Source of the DNA: Alphaproteobacteria bacterium
Lineage (GTDB): Bacteria; Myxococcota_A; UBA796; GCA-2862545
Direction of reading: 5' to 3'
DNA length: 64,000 nt
Assembly: GCA_020632875.1 (NCBI GenBank)
Contig: JACKET010000002.1
Span: 310,001 to 374,000, forward strand
In this document: positions 1 through 7,893 of the stretch, in pieces
Layout of the letters: the number at the start of each line of letters is the position of its first letter
How positions within the stretch are numbered: position 1 is the stretch's first letter
Program-made: the position numbers and the translations under genes
The notes under the pieces: model-generated
What the model saw: only the letters and a program-made list of their open reading frames with translations
The model's database searches: none
What the model was told of the DNA's origin: nothing

Positions 1-153
1 GGCTGCGGCGCCGTCACGGAGTCCGCGACGCACTGTGGCCAGCCGGGGGAGCACCGCTCGGGCGTCGCGTGGATGGACAACGACGCCGTGAACCTGCTGG
101 GATCGACCGTCAGCGCTGTGGTCGGCGCGGGGCTCGCGTGGGGGTGGCTGTGA
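1..153 (+). CDS. C-terminal fragment of a membrane protein (cut by window start)
   Basis: Frame 1 is open from the first base to TGA at 151-153. The 50 visible residues end in a hydrophobic stretch of about 20 residues rich in Gly, Ala and Val, which looks like a C-terminal membrane helix. The stop overlaps the GTG start of the next kinase gene by 4 bases (GTGA), the coupling style seen across this window, which supports it being real. Function cannot be assigned from the fragment. Confidence 0.55.
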   Translation, partial: GCGAVTESATHCGQPGEHRSGVAWMDNDAVNLLGSTVSAVVGAGLAWGWL

Positions 154-764
154 TCCGGGTGTGCATCACAGGGCCGGACGGCACCGGAAAGAGCACGCTC
201 GCTGCGGCCGTCGCGGCGGCCCTGGACGCACGCCATGGCGTGGGCACGGCCGTCGTGGCGCAGATCTGGGACAGCCTCCAGCCGCTCGTCACGCGCGAGG
301 CGGCCCAGCGCTACCTCGCCCTCGTGGACGACCGGTCCCGAGCCCTGCTCCTCCTGCACGCGGTGTCCCGCTCGCTCGCGCTGGCCGAGGCGACCGGCGC
401 GTCCGTCGTGGTCCTCGACGGCTACTGGTACAAGTACGCCGTGAGCGAGCTCGAGCACGGGACCCCTCCCGCCGTGTTCGCGGGGTGCGATGCGGCGTTC
501 CCGCATCCCGAGCTGACGGTGGCGCTCGACCTGGCGGTCGACGAGGCCCTCCGTCGAAAGGTCGAGCTCACGGCGTACGAGCGGGGGTTCTCGGACGACG
601 ACGCCGCACGCGCCTTCGTCGCGTTCCAGCAGCGACTCCGCACGCGTTGGGACGCGCTGGAGGCGGACGTGGGCCCCTGGCTCCACCTCTCCGCGCTCGA
701 CGGCCCGGAAACCCTGTGCGAGCGGGTCGTCCGCGAGGTCGAAGCGCGCATGGAGGGCGGGTGA
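150..764 (+). CDS. dTMP-kinase-like P-loop nucleotide kinase
   Basis: A 204-residue protein with a Walker A loop GPDGTGKST at residues 8-16 directly after the first beta strand, as in thymidylate kinases and related nucleoside monophosphate kinases. A DGYWYKYAVSE segment resembles the DR(Y/F)xxS region of TMP kinases but is not canonical, so the substrate is uncertain. The GTG at 150 is chosen because it puts the P-loop at the N terminus and overlaps the upstream stop; an in-frame ATG at 69 would add an unlikely Arg-rich extension. The stop overlaps the following HIT gene by 4 bases, so the two are probably cotranslated. Confidence 0.7.
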   Translation: MIRVCITGPDGTGKSTLAAAVAAALDARHGVGTAVVAQIWDSLQPLVTREAAQRYLALVDDRSRALLLLHAVSRSLALAEATGASVVVLDGYWYKYAVSELEHGTPPAVFAGCDAAFPHPELTVALDLAVDEALRRKVELTAYERGFSDDDAARAFVAFQQRLRTRWDALEADVGPWLHLSALDGPETLCERVVREVEARMEGG

Positions 765-1195
765 GCTGCGTGTTCTGCGCCATCGCGTCGGGCGCGCTGC
801 CCGCGACGCGCCTCCACGAGGACGACCGGGTCATCGCGTTCCTCGACCTCCATCCCTGGCGGCCGGGGCAGGCGCTGGTCGTTCCGCGTGCGCACGTGCA
901 GCACCTCGCCGACCTCGATCCGGGCACTCGCGCGCACCTCCTCGAGGTCGGTGTGGCGCTCTCCGCGGCGCTGCGGGCCGCGGTCGGGGCAGAAGCCGTG
1001 CACTTCCTCGTGAACGACGGCCGGGCGGCGTTCCAGACCGTGCCCCACGTGCACCTGCACCTCGTGCCGCGGAGGCCGGGGGACGGAGCGCGGCTGCTGG
1101 CGCGGTTGCTCACCTGGCCGCTGCATCCGCTGCTCCCCGCGCGCCGGGAGGCACTCGACGCACTGGGTGCGAAGGTCCGCGCCGCACGGGGCTGA
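761..1195 (+). CDS. HIT family protein (histidine triad nucleotide hydrolase/transferase)
   Basis: 144 residues. An N-terminal CVFC pair and the catalytic triad HVHLHLV at about residues 96-102 mark the HIT superfamily, whose members cleave nucleotide phosphoramidates, diadenosine polyphosphates or adenylates through a nucleotidylated histidine. The GTG start at 761 overlaps the stop of the upstream kinase (GTGA). A C-terminal extension of about 35 residues beyond the triad exceeds the minimal HINT length. A second HIT protein lies at 58885-59223, so the genome has at least two paralogues. Substrate not assignable. Confidence 0.85.
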   Translation: MSCVFCAIASGALPATRLHEDDRVIAFLDLHPWRPGQALVVPRAHVQHLADLDPGTRAHLLEVGVALSAALRAAVGAEAVHFLVNDGRAAFQTVPHVHLHLVPRRPGDGARLLARLLTWPLHPLLPARREALDALGAKVRAARG

Positions 1196-1231
1196 CGCCG
1201 TGGACGGCGAAGGTGCTACCGTGCCGTCGCG

Positions 1232-2293
1232 ATGCCCACTGCGCTGCTGCTGCTCTCGCTCTCCGCTGGCGCGGTCGAGCCGCCGAAGGACCCCGAGCGA
1301 CCGGGCCTGCAGCGCGTCGTGCTCGGCGTGGCGGGCACCGGCGCGATGGCGGCGGCCACGGTGTGGTTCTTCTACGCCGGCGACTCGCTGGGAGCGGGCG
1401 ACCCGGCGTCTCTGCTCGCCGGGGCCGGCTTCATCGCGACGGCGGGCGCCATGCTCGGCGCGTCCCACACGGTGGTGGCGCCCGACGAGGCCGACCTCGA
1501 CGGCGAGGCGTCGACCCCGGTCGTCCGGATGGGGCTCGGCTACGGCGGAGCGCCGTGGGCCCGTGAGAAGACCGCGCACGGGCTGTGGGTCGACGTCCGC
1601 CCGCGCGTGAACCTCGGTCGCCTCCGGCTCACCCCGGGCCTCACGGTCCGGCAGCAGCTCGGCGCCCGCGTCGACGTCGACTGGCGCGATCAGCCCGGCA
1701 CCACGTACGACCCCGCGCTCACCGAGACGAACCGCGGATTCGACGCGGACGTCGAGGCCCGCGTCCGCGTGATCGAGCACGTGGACGGCATCGCCACCCC
1801 GATGCTGTCGATGCGGTTCGAGCGCTTCGCGTACGCCGACGGCTCGGTCCGCACGCTGCGGCGCTCCATGATCGTGCCGCTCGCCGTCGGGTTCCGGTGG
1901 CGCATCTCGGGCCGCCAGTACTTCGAGTCCATCGCCGGCCCGCGCTGGGACCAGCTCGCCTGGGGCGGTGACCAGGGCAGCGGCGCGGCTCCGGCGTTCT
2001 ACAGCCCTCTGTTCCTGTCCGCGCGCTACCGCATCCAGGTCGCGCACCCCGACCTGCGCGGAGGCCTGCTGCGCAGCCGCTTCGGCATCGCGTACACCCA
2101 CAGCAACTTCGACGGCGAGGGCGTGAACGTCGGCGCCGTCATCGGGTTCATGGGGCCGTTCCGCTTCGACTGGGACACCCGCTGGACGCCGCCGCGCGGG
2201 CCCGCGCTGCAGGTGGGTGTGGACTATTCGTTCGGTGTGGGCGGCGGCTTCGGGCTCGAGGTCGGCGTCGCACCCCGAGGGAGCCGGCCTTGA
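1232..2293 (+). CDS. Secreted, probably outer-membrane beta-barrel protein of unknown function
   Basis: 353 residues with a short signal peptide (Leu-rich, ending AGA). After two hydrophobic segments near residues 30-75, the rest is alternating polar/hydrophobic strands with aromatic residues and ends in short strands, as in outer-membrane barrels. No enzymatic motif is visible. Its stop overlaps the TTG start of the downstream phosphoesterase gene by 4 bases, suggesting one transcript. I do not recognise the family. Confidence 0.6.
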   Translation: MPTALLLLSLSAGAVEPPKDPERPGLQRVVLGVAGTGAMAAATVWFFYAGDSLGAGDPASLLAGAGFIATAGAMLGASHTVVAPDEADLDGEASTPVVRMGLGYGGAPWAREKTAHGLWVDVRPRVNLGRLRLTPGLTVRQQLGARVDVDWRDQPGTTYDPALTETNRGFDADVEARVRVIEHVDGIATPMLSMRFERFAYADGSVRTLRRSMIVPLAVGFRWRISGRQYFESIAGPRWDQLAWGGDQGSGAAPAFYSPLFLSARYRIQVAHPDLRGGLLRSRFGIAYTHSNFDGEGVNVGAVIGFMGPFRFDWDTRWTPPRGPALQVGVDYSFGVGGGFGLEVGVAPRGSRP

Positions 2294-3456
2294 TCCTGTT
2301 CCTCCTGTCGTGCCTGCGCCCGGAGTGCACACCGGCGTCGTACTCCGAGCCGGAGTGTCGGGTGATCGCCGAGAACGACCTGGCGCGCGTGCGCACGTCC
2401 GATGGGGTCGAGGTCCGGTTCCAGGACCCCACGCGCTCGGGGACCGACGGCTGGGCGGCCAAGGGCGTCGCGCGCGTCACGGCCGAGGGGAGCGTGGAGG
2501 CCCGTGTGGCGGGGCTCGGCGCCTTCCGGATCTCCGTGCACCCCGGTCCGACGGGCGCGGGGACGCTGAGGGTCGCGGTGCAGAACGTCCACCCGCGCAC
2601 CCCGGCGCTCGCGTTCGAGATCGAGCGGCAGGGGCTGACGCGGTTGATCGAGGTGCCGCTCGATGCCGGGGTGGTCGAGATCACCGGCGACCTGCCGCCG
2701 GGATTCTGCGATGGGGGCTACACCGTGGCCGCGGTGGGCGACATCCAGACGAACCCGGTCCATTTCCAGCGCATCGTCGACGCGCTGCACGACGAGGCGG
2801 CCTTCGCGGACGCGGCGGGCAAGCCGCTCGCGGGCCTCGTGCTGCTCGGGGATCTCGCGGAGCACAGCACGCGCGAGGAGCTCGAGAACGTCGACCGCAT
2901 CCTGCGCAACGCGCCCGTCCCGACGGCTGCGATCCCGGGGAACCACGACATCTACGACGTGACCGACGCGCTGTTCAACGAGACCTATGGCCCCGGGAAC
3001 CACGTGTTCGACGTGTGCTCGGCGCACTTCGTGCTGCTCGACACGGGCAGCGGGGGGCTCGCGCCGAGCATCGTGGGTCGGCTGCCCGAGCTGCTCGACA
3101 GCGACGCGGACTTCCTGATCTCCGGCACGCACCACCCGCCGTTCGCCGCGCAGTCGACGATCGGCTGGACCCGCGAGGATCAGGCGCAGCTCCTGATGGC
3201 CGAGCTGGCGGCGCGGAACGCCGATGTGATGCTGGCGGGCCATGCGCACCGGCGCTTCCACCACGAGTCGCCGCCGGTGCCGCAGCTCGTCGTGGGGACC
3301 GGGGGGGCCATCCAGTACGCCGTCGATCCGGACTTCGGCTACCTGCGGATGCAGCTCGATCAGGAGCTGCAGTACTGCTTCGTGCCCGTCGCGGCGCCGG
3401 GGTCGCTGAACCCGGTGAAGGAAGGCGACCCGGAGACGTGCGCGGAGCTGCCGTAG
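2290..3456 (+). CDS. Calcineurin-like metallophosphoesterase, exported
   Basis: 388 residues. The dimetal phosphoesterase motifs appear in order: GDIQTN (Asp about 151), LLGDLAEHS, GNHDIYD (about 217-223), GTHHPPF and LAGHAHRRF. An N-terminal domain of about 140 residues with beta-sandwich character precedes the catalytic domain, as in purple-acid-phosphatase-like secreted enzymes. The start codon is TTG at 2290, overlapping the upstream stop. The N terminus carries a very short LLSC that could be a lipobox, but it lacks a basic n-region, so lipidation is uncertain. The 3' end faces the convergent E2 gene with only 2 bases between. Confidence 0.8.
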   Translation: MILFLLSCLRPECTPASYSEPECRVIAENDLARVRTSDGVEVRFQDPTRSGTDGWAAKGVARVTAEGSVEARVAGLGAFRISVHPGPTGAGTLRVAVQNVHPRTPALAFEIERQGLTRLIEVPLDAGVVEITGDLPPGFCDGGYTVAAVGDIQTNPVHFQRIVDALHDEAAFADAAGKPLAGLVLLGDLAEHSTREELENVDRILRNAPVPTAAIPGNHDIYDVTDALFNETYGPGNHVFDVCSAHFVLLDTGSGGLAPSIVGRLPELLDSDADFLISGTHHPPFAAQSTIGWTREDQAQLLMAELAARNADVMLAGHAHRRFHHESPPVPQLVVGTGGAIQYAVDPDFGYLRMQLDQELQYCFVPVAAPGSLNPVKEGDPETCAELP

Positions 3457-3458
3457 GG

Positions 3459-4331
3459 TCAGCTCGCCTCGGCGGCCTCTGCCACGCCCTCGGGAATCGC
3501 CCCGAAGCTCGCCCACGGGTCGGCGAACACCTGCTTCAGGGTCTTCGACATCTTCGCCGCATGCGCCCCGTCGAGCACCCGGTGGTCGAACGTCGCGAAC
3601 AGCCGCATCACCCGCTTGATCTCGATCGCATCGGTCTCTTCGTTCACCACCGGTTCCTTCTTCACGCTGCCCATCGCGAGCAGCAGGGGAACCCGGCTGT
3701 ACGGGACCAGCGGCACGTACGCCTCTTCGAGCCCGAGCGACCCGATGTTCGTCACCATCACCGAGCCGAACGGGTCACGCGGGAGGCCGAAGCGGCGCAG
3801 GTCGAGGTTCAAGCCGTAGATCAGGATGGAGATGAGGTCGAGGATCCAGCCAACCGCGAACCCGGGCAGCGACTTGAAGGTCTTGCGCGTCGCCTCCTTC
3901 TCCTCGTCCTTCCCGGCACGCACGCGGTCGGCGACCCGCTGGAACTCGTCGGCGATCTCGACGATCGACTTCTGGTCGGCGTGGCGGATCGTGAGCCCCG
4001 AGAGGTCGATCTGCCCGGTCTGCGGGTCGGTCATCATGACCTGGAAGAAGATGTCGACGTCCTTGCGGAGATAGATCCGATTGAACCGCAGGATCGCGTT
4101 GGCGTCGGGCATCTCGGCCAGCGTCATCCCGACCGCTTTCGCCATCAGGTGCGTGAGCGTGAGCCGGCGCCCGGTCTTCGCGCGGAATTCCTCGATGTAC
4201 TCGAGCGCCTTGTCGACCTCGAGGGCCAGCGACCCGTACACGCTGGGGTCTTTCGTGGTCTTCCATGTGCCCAGCGCGATCATCCGGAAGGAGGAGACGT
4301 CGCGCTTCAGGGTGAGCTCGGTGTTCGGCAT
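3459..4331 (-). CDS. 2-oxoacid dehydrogenase E2-type acyltransferase catalytic domain, no lipoyl domain
   Basis: 290 residues matching only the CoA-dependent acyltransferase core of E2 subunits. The active-site motif DHRVLDG lies at about residues 249-255, near the C terminus as usual, with the catalytic His about 250. Real E2 proteins are 400-550 residues because they carry one to three lipoyl domains and a peripheral-subunit-binding domain; all are missing here. It may act with lipoyl domains on another protein or on a different acyl acceptor. An E1 alpha-beta fusion lies far away at 61605-63809. Its upstream leader has an unusual architecture (separate entries). Confidence 0.8.
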   Translation of the reverse strand: MPNTELTLKRDVSSFRMIALGTWKTTKDPSVYGSLALEVDKALEYIEEFRAKTGRRLTLTHLMAKAVGMTLAEMPDANAILRFNRIYLRKDVDIFFQVMMTDPQTGQIDLSGLTIRHADQKSIVEIADEFQRVADRVRAGKDEEKEATRKTFKSLPGFAVGWILDLISILIYGLNLDLRRFGLPRDPFGSVMVTNIGSLGLEEAYVPLVPYSRVPLLLAMGSVKKEPVVNEETDAIEIKRVMRLFATFDHRVLDGAHAAKMSKTLKQVFADPWASFGAIPEGVAEAAEAS

Positions 4332-4381
4332 GGGCCGATGCTACCCCGCCGCACGGGAGATCCAACGAGAACCCCCGAGAC

Positions 4382-4427
4382 GGCCACGGCGCGAACGCCG
4401 CATGGCCATCCCCCGCGACCGGGGGAT
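4382..4427 (-). promoter_or_regulatory. Two adjacent stem-loops in the leader of the E2-like gene
   Basis: One hairpin pairs GGCCA (4382-4386) with TGGCC (4403-4407) and CGGC with GCCG inside it. The next is a perfect 7-bp stem, ATCCCCC (4408-4414) with GGGGGAT (4421-4427) and a 6-nt loop. They lie between a 13-codon ORF and the E2 start. No T-run follows, so they could be a factor-assisted terminator, an attenuator or an RNA stability element. Confidence 0.35.
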
Positions 4428-4511
4428 CCGGGTGTGCTGCCCGGGACTCGGGGGTCAGTGACGGCCGGGACTCTCGGACCCGACCCACGCGTCAGGGACG
4501 CGCGCAAGGGC

Positions 4512-4553
4512 CTAAGGAGCCGTCACCTCGCTGAGCACCGTAGAGAATTGCAT
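4512..4553 (-). CDS. Putative 13-residue leader peptide with a 13-nt perfect Shine-Dalgarno
   Basis: ATG at 4553-4551 opens MQFSTVLSEVTAP and ends at TAG (4514-4512). The 13 bases at 4568-4556, AAGGAGGTGATCC, are fully complementary to the universal 3' end of 16S rRNA, and GGAGG ends 8 bases before the ATG. No homologue is recognised. Position (after a small lipoprotein, before two hairpins and the E2 gene) suggests a regulatory leader peptide rather than a functional product. A chance ORF cannot be excluded. Confidence 0.4.
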   Translation of the reverse strand: MQFSTVLSEVTAP

Positions 4554-4558
4554 CTGGA

Positions 4559-4708
4559 TCACCTCCTTCTCGGCCGTTGCACATCGCAGGTCCCGCCTGC
4601 TTCCCCCGTGCGGCCGCCGGAACCCGTACACGAGGGGGTCGCGAGCAGAACGCTCGCCAGCAGAGCCGCTACGCTCCACCGGGCATCCCATCCAGGTGCC
4701 ATGAACAT
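4559..4708 (-). CDS. Small putative lipoprotein
   Basis: About 49 residues: a basic/Trp n-region, a hydrophobic core (AALLASVLLA) and lipobox-like ATPSC, then a short Gly/Arg-rich tail. The start is taken at 4708; 4702 and 4744 are alternatives in frame. The TGA stop lies inside the extended Shine-Dalgarno of the following tiny ORF. No family recognised; short length makes this tentative. Confidence 0.35.
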   Translation of the reverse strand: MFMAPGWDARWSVAALLASVLLATPSCTGSGGRTGEAGGTCDVQRPRRR

Positions 4709-4765
4709 CCTAAACGCCGGTGGCCCGATGTGTGGCGGCCCCACGTCGTTTTTTGTGTGCGACCG

Positions 4766-5341
4766 TCAGTCCTGCGGCACCAGCGCGCCGATCTTGCGCC
4801 GCTGCGCGCGGTCGGTCGCGCTCTCGGCCATCTTCGCGCGGCGGGCCTGCCACGCCTCCTTCATCCGCGCCTCGAGCCAGTCGACGGCCTCTTTCTTCAG
4901 GCCGGAGCAGGGCATCCGATGCGCGATCGGGCCCGCTTCCACGCGGATCTCGCCAGACATCGCCTCGATGTCGCTGATGTTCTCGAGCGCGAACGCGATG
5001 CGGTCACCCTCGCGCTCCCAGCGCAGCGCGTGCTCGTCGAGGTGCAGCGTCACCTCTGCGGGCTTGCCGGCCCAGTTGAAGAGCAGCGGACCCGCCGTGG
5101 TCTGAGCGAGCAGCGTGAGCACGATGCCGACGAGCAGCGGCGCGAACACCTCGTTCACGTGCTCCGGCCACCACGTGCCGACGGCGATGAGACCCGCGAC
5201 GGGCACCATGGGCATCGCGATGCCGACGGCCATGGCGACCGCCAGGATGCGGGCCTCGCGGGGCGCACGCGCCTTGAAGCGCGCATCCATGCCGTGCATC
5301 GTGAATTCCGCTGCGATCTGCTTCGGGACGTCGTCGCTCAC
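4766..5341 (-). CDS. Two-helix membrane protein with cytoplasmic PH-like C-terminal part
   Basis: 191 residues. Two transmembrane segments lie at roughly residues 30-55 and 60-85, followed by a soluble beta-rich part (EVTLHLDEHALRWERE onward) and a charged C-terminal helix, an arrangement common in bacterial membrane-anchored PH-like proteins. The GTG start at 5341 overlaps the stop of the upstream RNA-repair fusion gene by 4 bases, so it should be cotranslated with it. Function unknown; the coupling suggests a membrane role linked to RNA repair or an adjacent stress response. Confidence 0.65.
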   Translation of the reverse strand: MSDDVPKQIAAEFTMHGMDARFKARAPREARILAVAMAVGIAMPMVPVAGLIAVGTWWPEHVNEVFAPLLVGIVLTLLAQTTAGPLLFNWAGKPAEVTLHLDEHALRWEREGDRIAFALENISDIEAMSGEIRVEAGPIAHRMPCSGLKKEAVDWLEARMKEAWQARRAKMAESATDRAQRRKIGALVPQD

Positions 5342-7893
5342 GGCCCGATCGTACCGCCGCGGCCCGGCGTCGGCACGCGGTCGGTGCGCACGACCTCGAC
5401 CTCGACCCCGGGGAGCGGCTCGGCCCAGGCCTCGACGGCTTCGAGCAGCGGGCCATCCACGCGGGGCACGCCCACGACGTGGTGCATGCCGGGGCAGGGG
5501 ACCCCGCCGACGAGCTCGAGCAGCGCGCGCGCCCGGCCCCGTGCGTGACCGGCGGCCTCGCGCGTGGCGGCGCGGACGTGGACCGCGAACGGGAAGCGCC
5601 GGTGGAAGGGGAGCGGCCGCCACAGATCCTCGACGGACGCGCCGGCGTCGAGGGACTCCCAGGCCTCGAGCAACGCGTCTTCGAAGCGCGCGACCTGGAG
5701 GCGCTCCGCGATGTTCCGGACCGGCGCCGTCGGCGTGAGGACCGCGAACGCGGGGACCGCACCTTCGACGTCGCCGAGGGACACGGCGCGGGACCAGTCG
5801 TGCGCGGCCCAGGTCGCGAAGAACGTGCGGACGAGGTCGGCCCCGGCGGGCGCCTCGCGGACCACGCGCGCGACGAGCACGGCCCAGGCGAGCCCTTCGA
5901 GCCCTCCCCACGCGGCGTCGTCCAGGCTCTGGGCCCGCGCCCAGCCCTTGACGTGCCGCAGCAGGCCGCGGAATGCGTCCACCCGCCCCTGGACCGCGTC
6001 GAGCACGGCGTTCCCGTCGGCGATGGACGAGGCGGCGCGCGGGTCGTCGAGCGCGGGCTGGGCGTCGATCACGAGGTCGCCGCGCCACGCGCGGAAGCCC
6101 GGCAGGCCGGCCTTCACGACGGGTACCAGCGCGTCGACGTGGGGCTCGAGGAGGGCGCGCACGCCGTCGGGATCGGCGTCGGGGAACACGAGATCGAGGT
6201 CGCTGCCGTCGATCGCGGCGCCGAGCTGACGGCTGCCGACCACGACGGCGCCGGGCAGGCGCGCGAGAGGACCGGCGTCGGTGGGCTCTCCGGGGGGCCA
6301 CACGGGCTCTGGCTCGAGGAGGACGGGCCCGCCGAGCGGGAGGCGCGCGCGGGGCGCGAAGGGCTCGTCCGCGCGGCGGGTGAGGACCACGAGATCGTGG
6401 ACGGCACCTTCGAGCGCGGAGACCTCGGGAGGGGCGCCGTGGGGCTCCGACCGCGCGAACGTGAGGTGGGGGAGCAGCTCGGGACGACCGCAGCGCGGGA
6501 AGTGGCGCCGGAGGCGCCGGTGGAGGGCCTGCCACGGGGCCGTGTCGGCGGGGACGAGGCCGTGGCTCGCCGTCTTGTGGTGGCGGAAGGTGTGGATGCG
6601 GTCGAGCCGCGCGTCGAACGGCAGCTCGCCGCGGACGGCGTGCTCGAGCGGACCGCGCGCGGCGTCGAGCGCGCTCTCCTCCACGAAGCCCCAGAGGACG
6701 TTGATATGGGGCGGCCAGCGCACGAACCCCGGATCGTGCTCGGCGCGGACGGCCTGCACGGCATCGGCCTCTGCGGGGACCCAGGCGAGTGCGGACCGGA
6801 CGGAGGGTTCGCCCGTGTGGACGTTCTCGGGCGGCTGCGAGGACAGGGCCACGGCGACCCCGGCGTGGTCGGAGAGCCACAGCTCGCCCTCGGGGGACGT
6901 GCCGAGCAGCGCCGCGTCGTGGGCGTGCAGATCGCGGAGGAGGACGCGATCGAGCCGTGCCGGTCGGCCCGTGAGCGACTGGAGCGCCGCGAGCGGGTTC
7001 ACCGTCGGGTCGAAGGTGGGGACGGGCTGGTCGTGGATCGCGAGCCACGCGTCGTCGAGCGGGAACAGCGGGTCTTCGCTGGCGTGGTTGAAGTCGCCAC
7101 ACAGCACGAGGGCCCCGGCCGTCCGCGCGACCAGCTCGCGCACCGCGGCGACCTGCGCGGCGCGCGTGTGGGCGGCCTTCTCGGAGTGGTCGGACGTGAG
7201 GTGCACGTTCAGCGCGACGCCTCCGTCGAACGCGCAGGCCAGCACGTTCTTGTGGGGGCCGAGCTCCCAGCTCGCCACCTGGTGCACGGGGACCCTCCCG
7301 AGCCACAGCAGGTCGAAGCGCCCGACGTCCGCGTGCCCGGGGCCGTGCGACACCCAGAATCCCTCGCGGATGCGGGGGTCTGCGAGGATCAGGTCGTGCA
7401 GCGCGGGGTCGACCTCCTGGAGCGCGACGAGGTCCGGCGCGGCGTCGAGCAGGGCGTCGAGCAGCAGCGGCCACCGCGCCGCGGACGCGATTCGGTCGGA
7501 CTCGAAGCGATCCCAGAGCGCGTTCCAGGTGACGAGGCGCAGCGGACCGGCGGGTGGGGTCGCGAAACGCCCGCCCTCCGGGGCCCACTCGCCGTCCCAC
7601 GCGACGGGCGCCCGCAGCCGCCACTTCCCGCCCGACAGGGGGCGCGGCCTTGCGAGGCCCTCCGCAGCGAGCGCGTCGATCGTGTCGGCGCCGGACTCGC
7701 GGTCCCACACCCTGACCCCGTCGAGCTCGATGAACAGCACGCGGTGCCAGGGGATGTCGCCGCCCGGCACGAAGTCCGGCAGGGGCACGCGCTTCGGCTC
7801 GCGGGCGTGCACGTCCACGCCGACCACGAAGCGCTCCGGCGAGAGCCGCGGATCCCAGCGGATCTGGTGGAAGGCGCGCTCACTCGTCCGCAC
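5338..7893 (-). CDS. Multidomain RNA-end processing protein: MJ1316(DUF504)-EEP-2H phosphodiesterase-poly(A) polymerase-like
   Basis: 851 residues. Residues about 10-75 match the MJ1316/DUF504 fold, with the signature IPWHRVLFIELDG and VWDR. Residues about 115-350 are an EEP (endonuclease/exonuclease/phosphatase) domain: VTWNALWD, LQEV (Glu160), GDFNH (267-270) and SDH (341-343). Residues about 365-540 look like a 2H phosphodiesterase: HLT at 476-478 is canonical, while the first motif reads HIN at 396-398. Residues about 545-851 resemble a eukaryotic-type poly(A) polymerase: GS at 553-554, DLD at 565-567, a central VKGWAR...LAWAVLVARV region, LTPTAPVRN, then an RRM-like end. Together these suggest end recognition, phosphodiester cleavage, 2',3'-cyclic phosphate handling and nucleotide addition. 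It overlaps the upstream ligase-kinase gene by 14 bases. Confidence 0.8.
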   Translation of the reverse strand: MRTSERAFHQIRWDPRLSPERFVVGVDVHAREPKRVPLPDFVPGGDIPWHRVLFIELDGVRVWDRESGADTIDALAAEGLARPRPLSGGKWRLRAPVAWDGEWAPEGGRFATPPAGPLRLVTWNALWDRFESDRIASAARWPLLLDALLDAAPDLVALQEVDPALHDLILADPRIREGFWVSHGPGHADVGRFDLLWLGRVPVHQVASWELGPHKNVLACAFDGGVALNVHLTSDHSEKAAHTRAAQVAAVRELVARTAGALVLCGDFNHASEDPLFPLDDAWLAIHDQPVPTFDPTVNPLAALQSLTGRPARLDRVLLRDLHAHDAALLGTSPEGELWLSDHAGVAVALSSQPPENVHTGEPSVRSALAWVPAEADAVQAVRAEHDPGFVRWPPHINVLWGFVEESALDAARGPLEHAVRGELPFDARLDRIHTFRHHKTASHGLVPADTAPWQALHRRLRRHFPRCGRPELLPHLTFARSEPHGAPPEVSALEGAVHDLVVLTRRADEPFAPRARLPLGGPVLLEPEPVWPPGEPTDAGPLARLPGAVVVGSRQLGAAIDGSDLDLVFPDADPDGVRALLEPHVDALVPVVKAGLPGFRAWRGDLVIDAQPALDDPRAASSIADGNAVLDAVQGRVDAFRGLLRHVKGWARAQSLDDAAWGGLEGLAWAVLVARVVREAPAGADLVRTFFATWAAHDWSRAVSLGDVEGAVPAFAVLTPTAPVRNIAERLQVARFEDALLEAWESLDAGASVEDLWRPLPFHRRFPFAVHVRAATREAAGHARGRARALLELVGGVPCPGMHHVVGVPRVDGPLLEAVEAWAEPLPGVEVEVVRTDRVPTPGRGGTIGP

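Noticed and set aside
4514..4568. 16S rRNA 3'-end remnant
   Set aside because: CTGGATCACCTCCTT matches the 16S 3' tail, but the upstream bases do not match 16S and the spacing is wrong. A long Shine-Dalgarno on the minus strand explains it.
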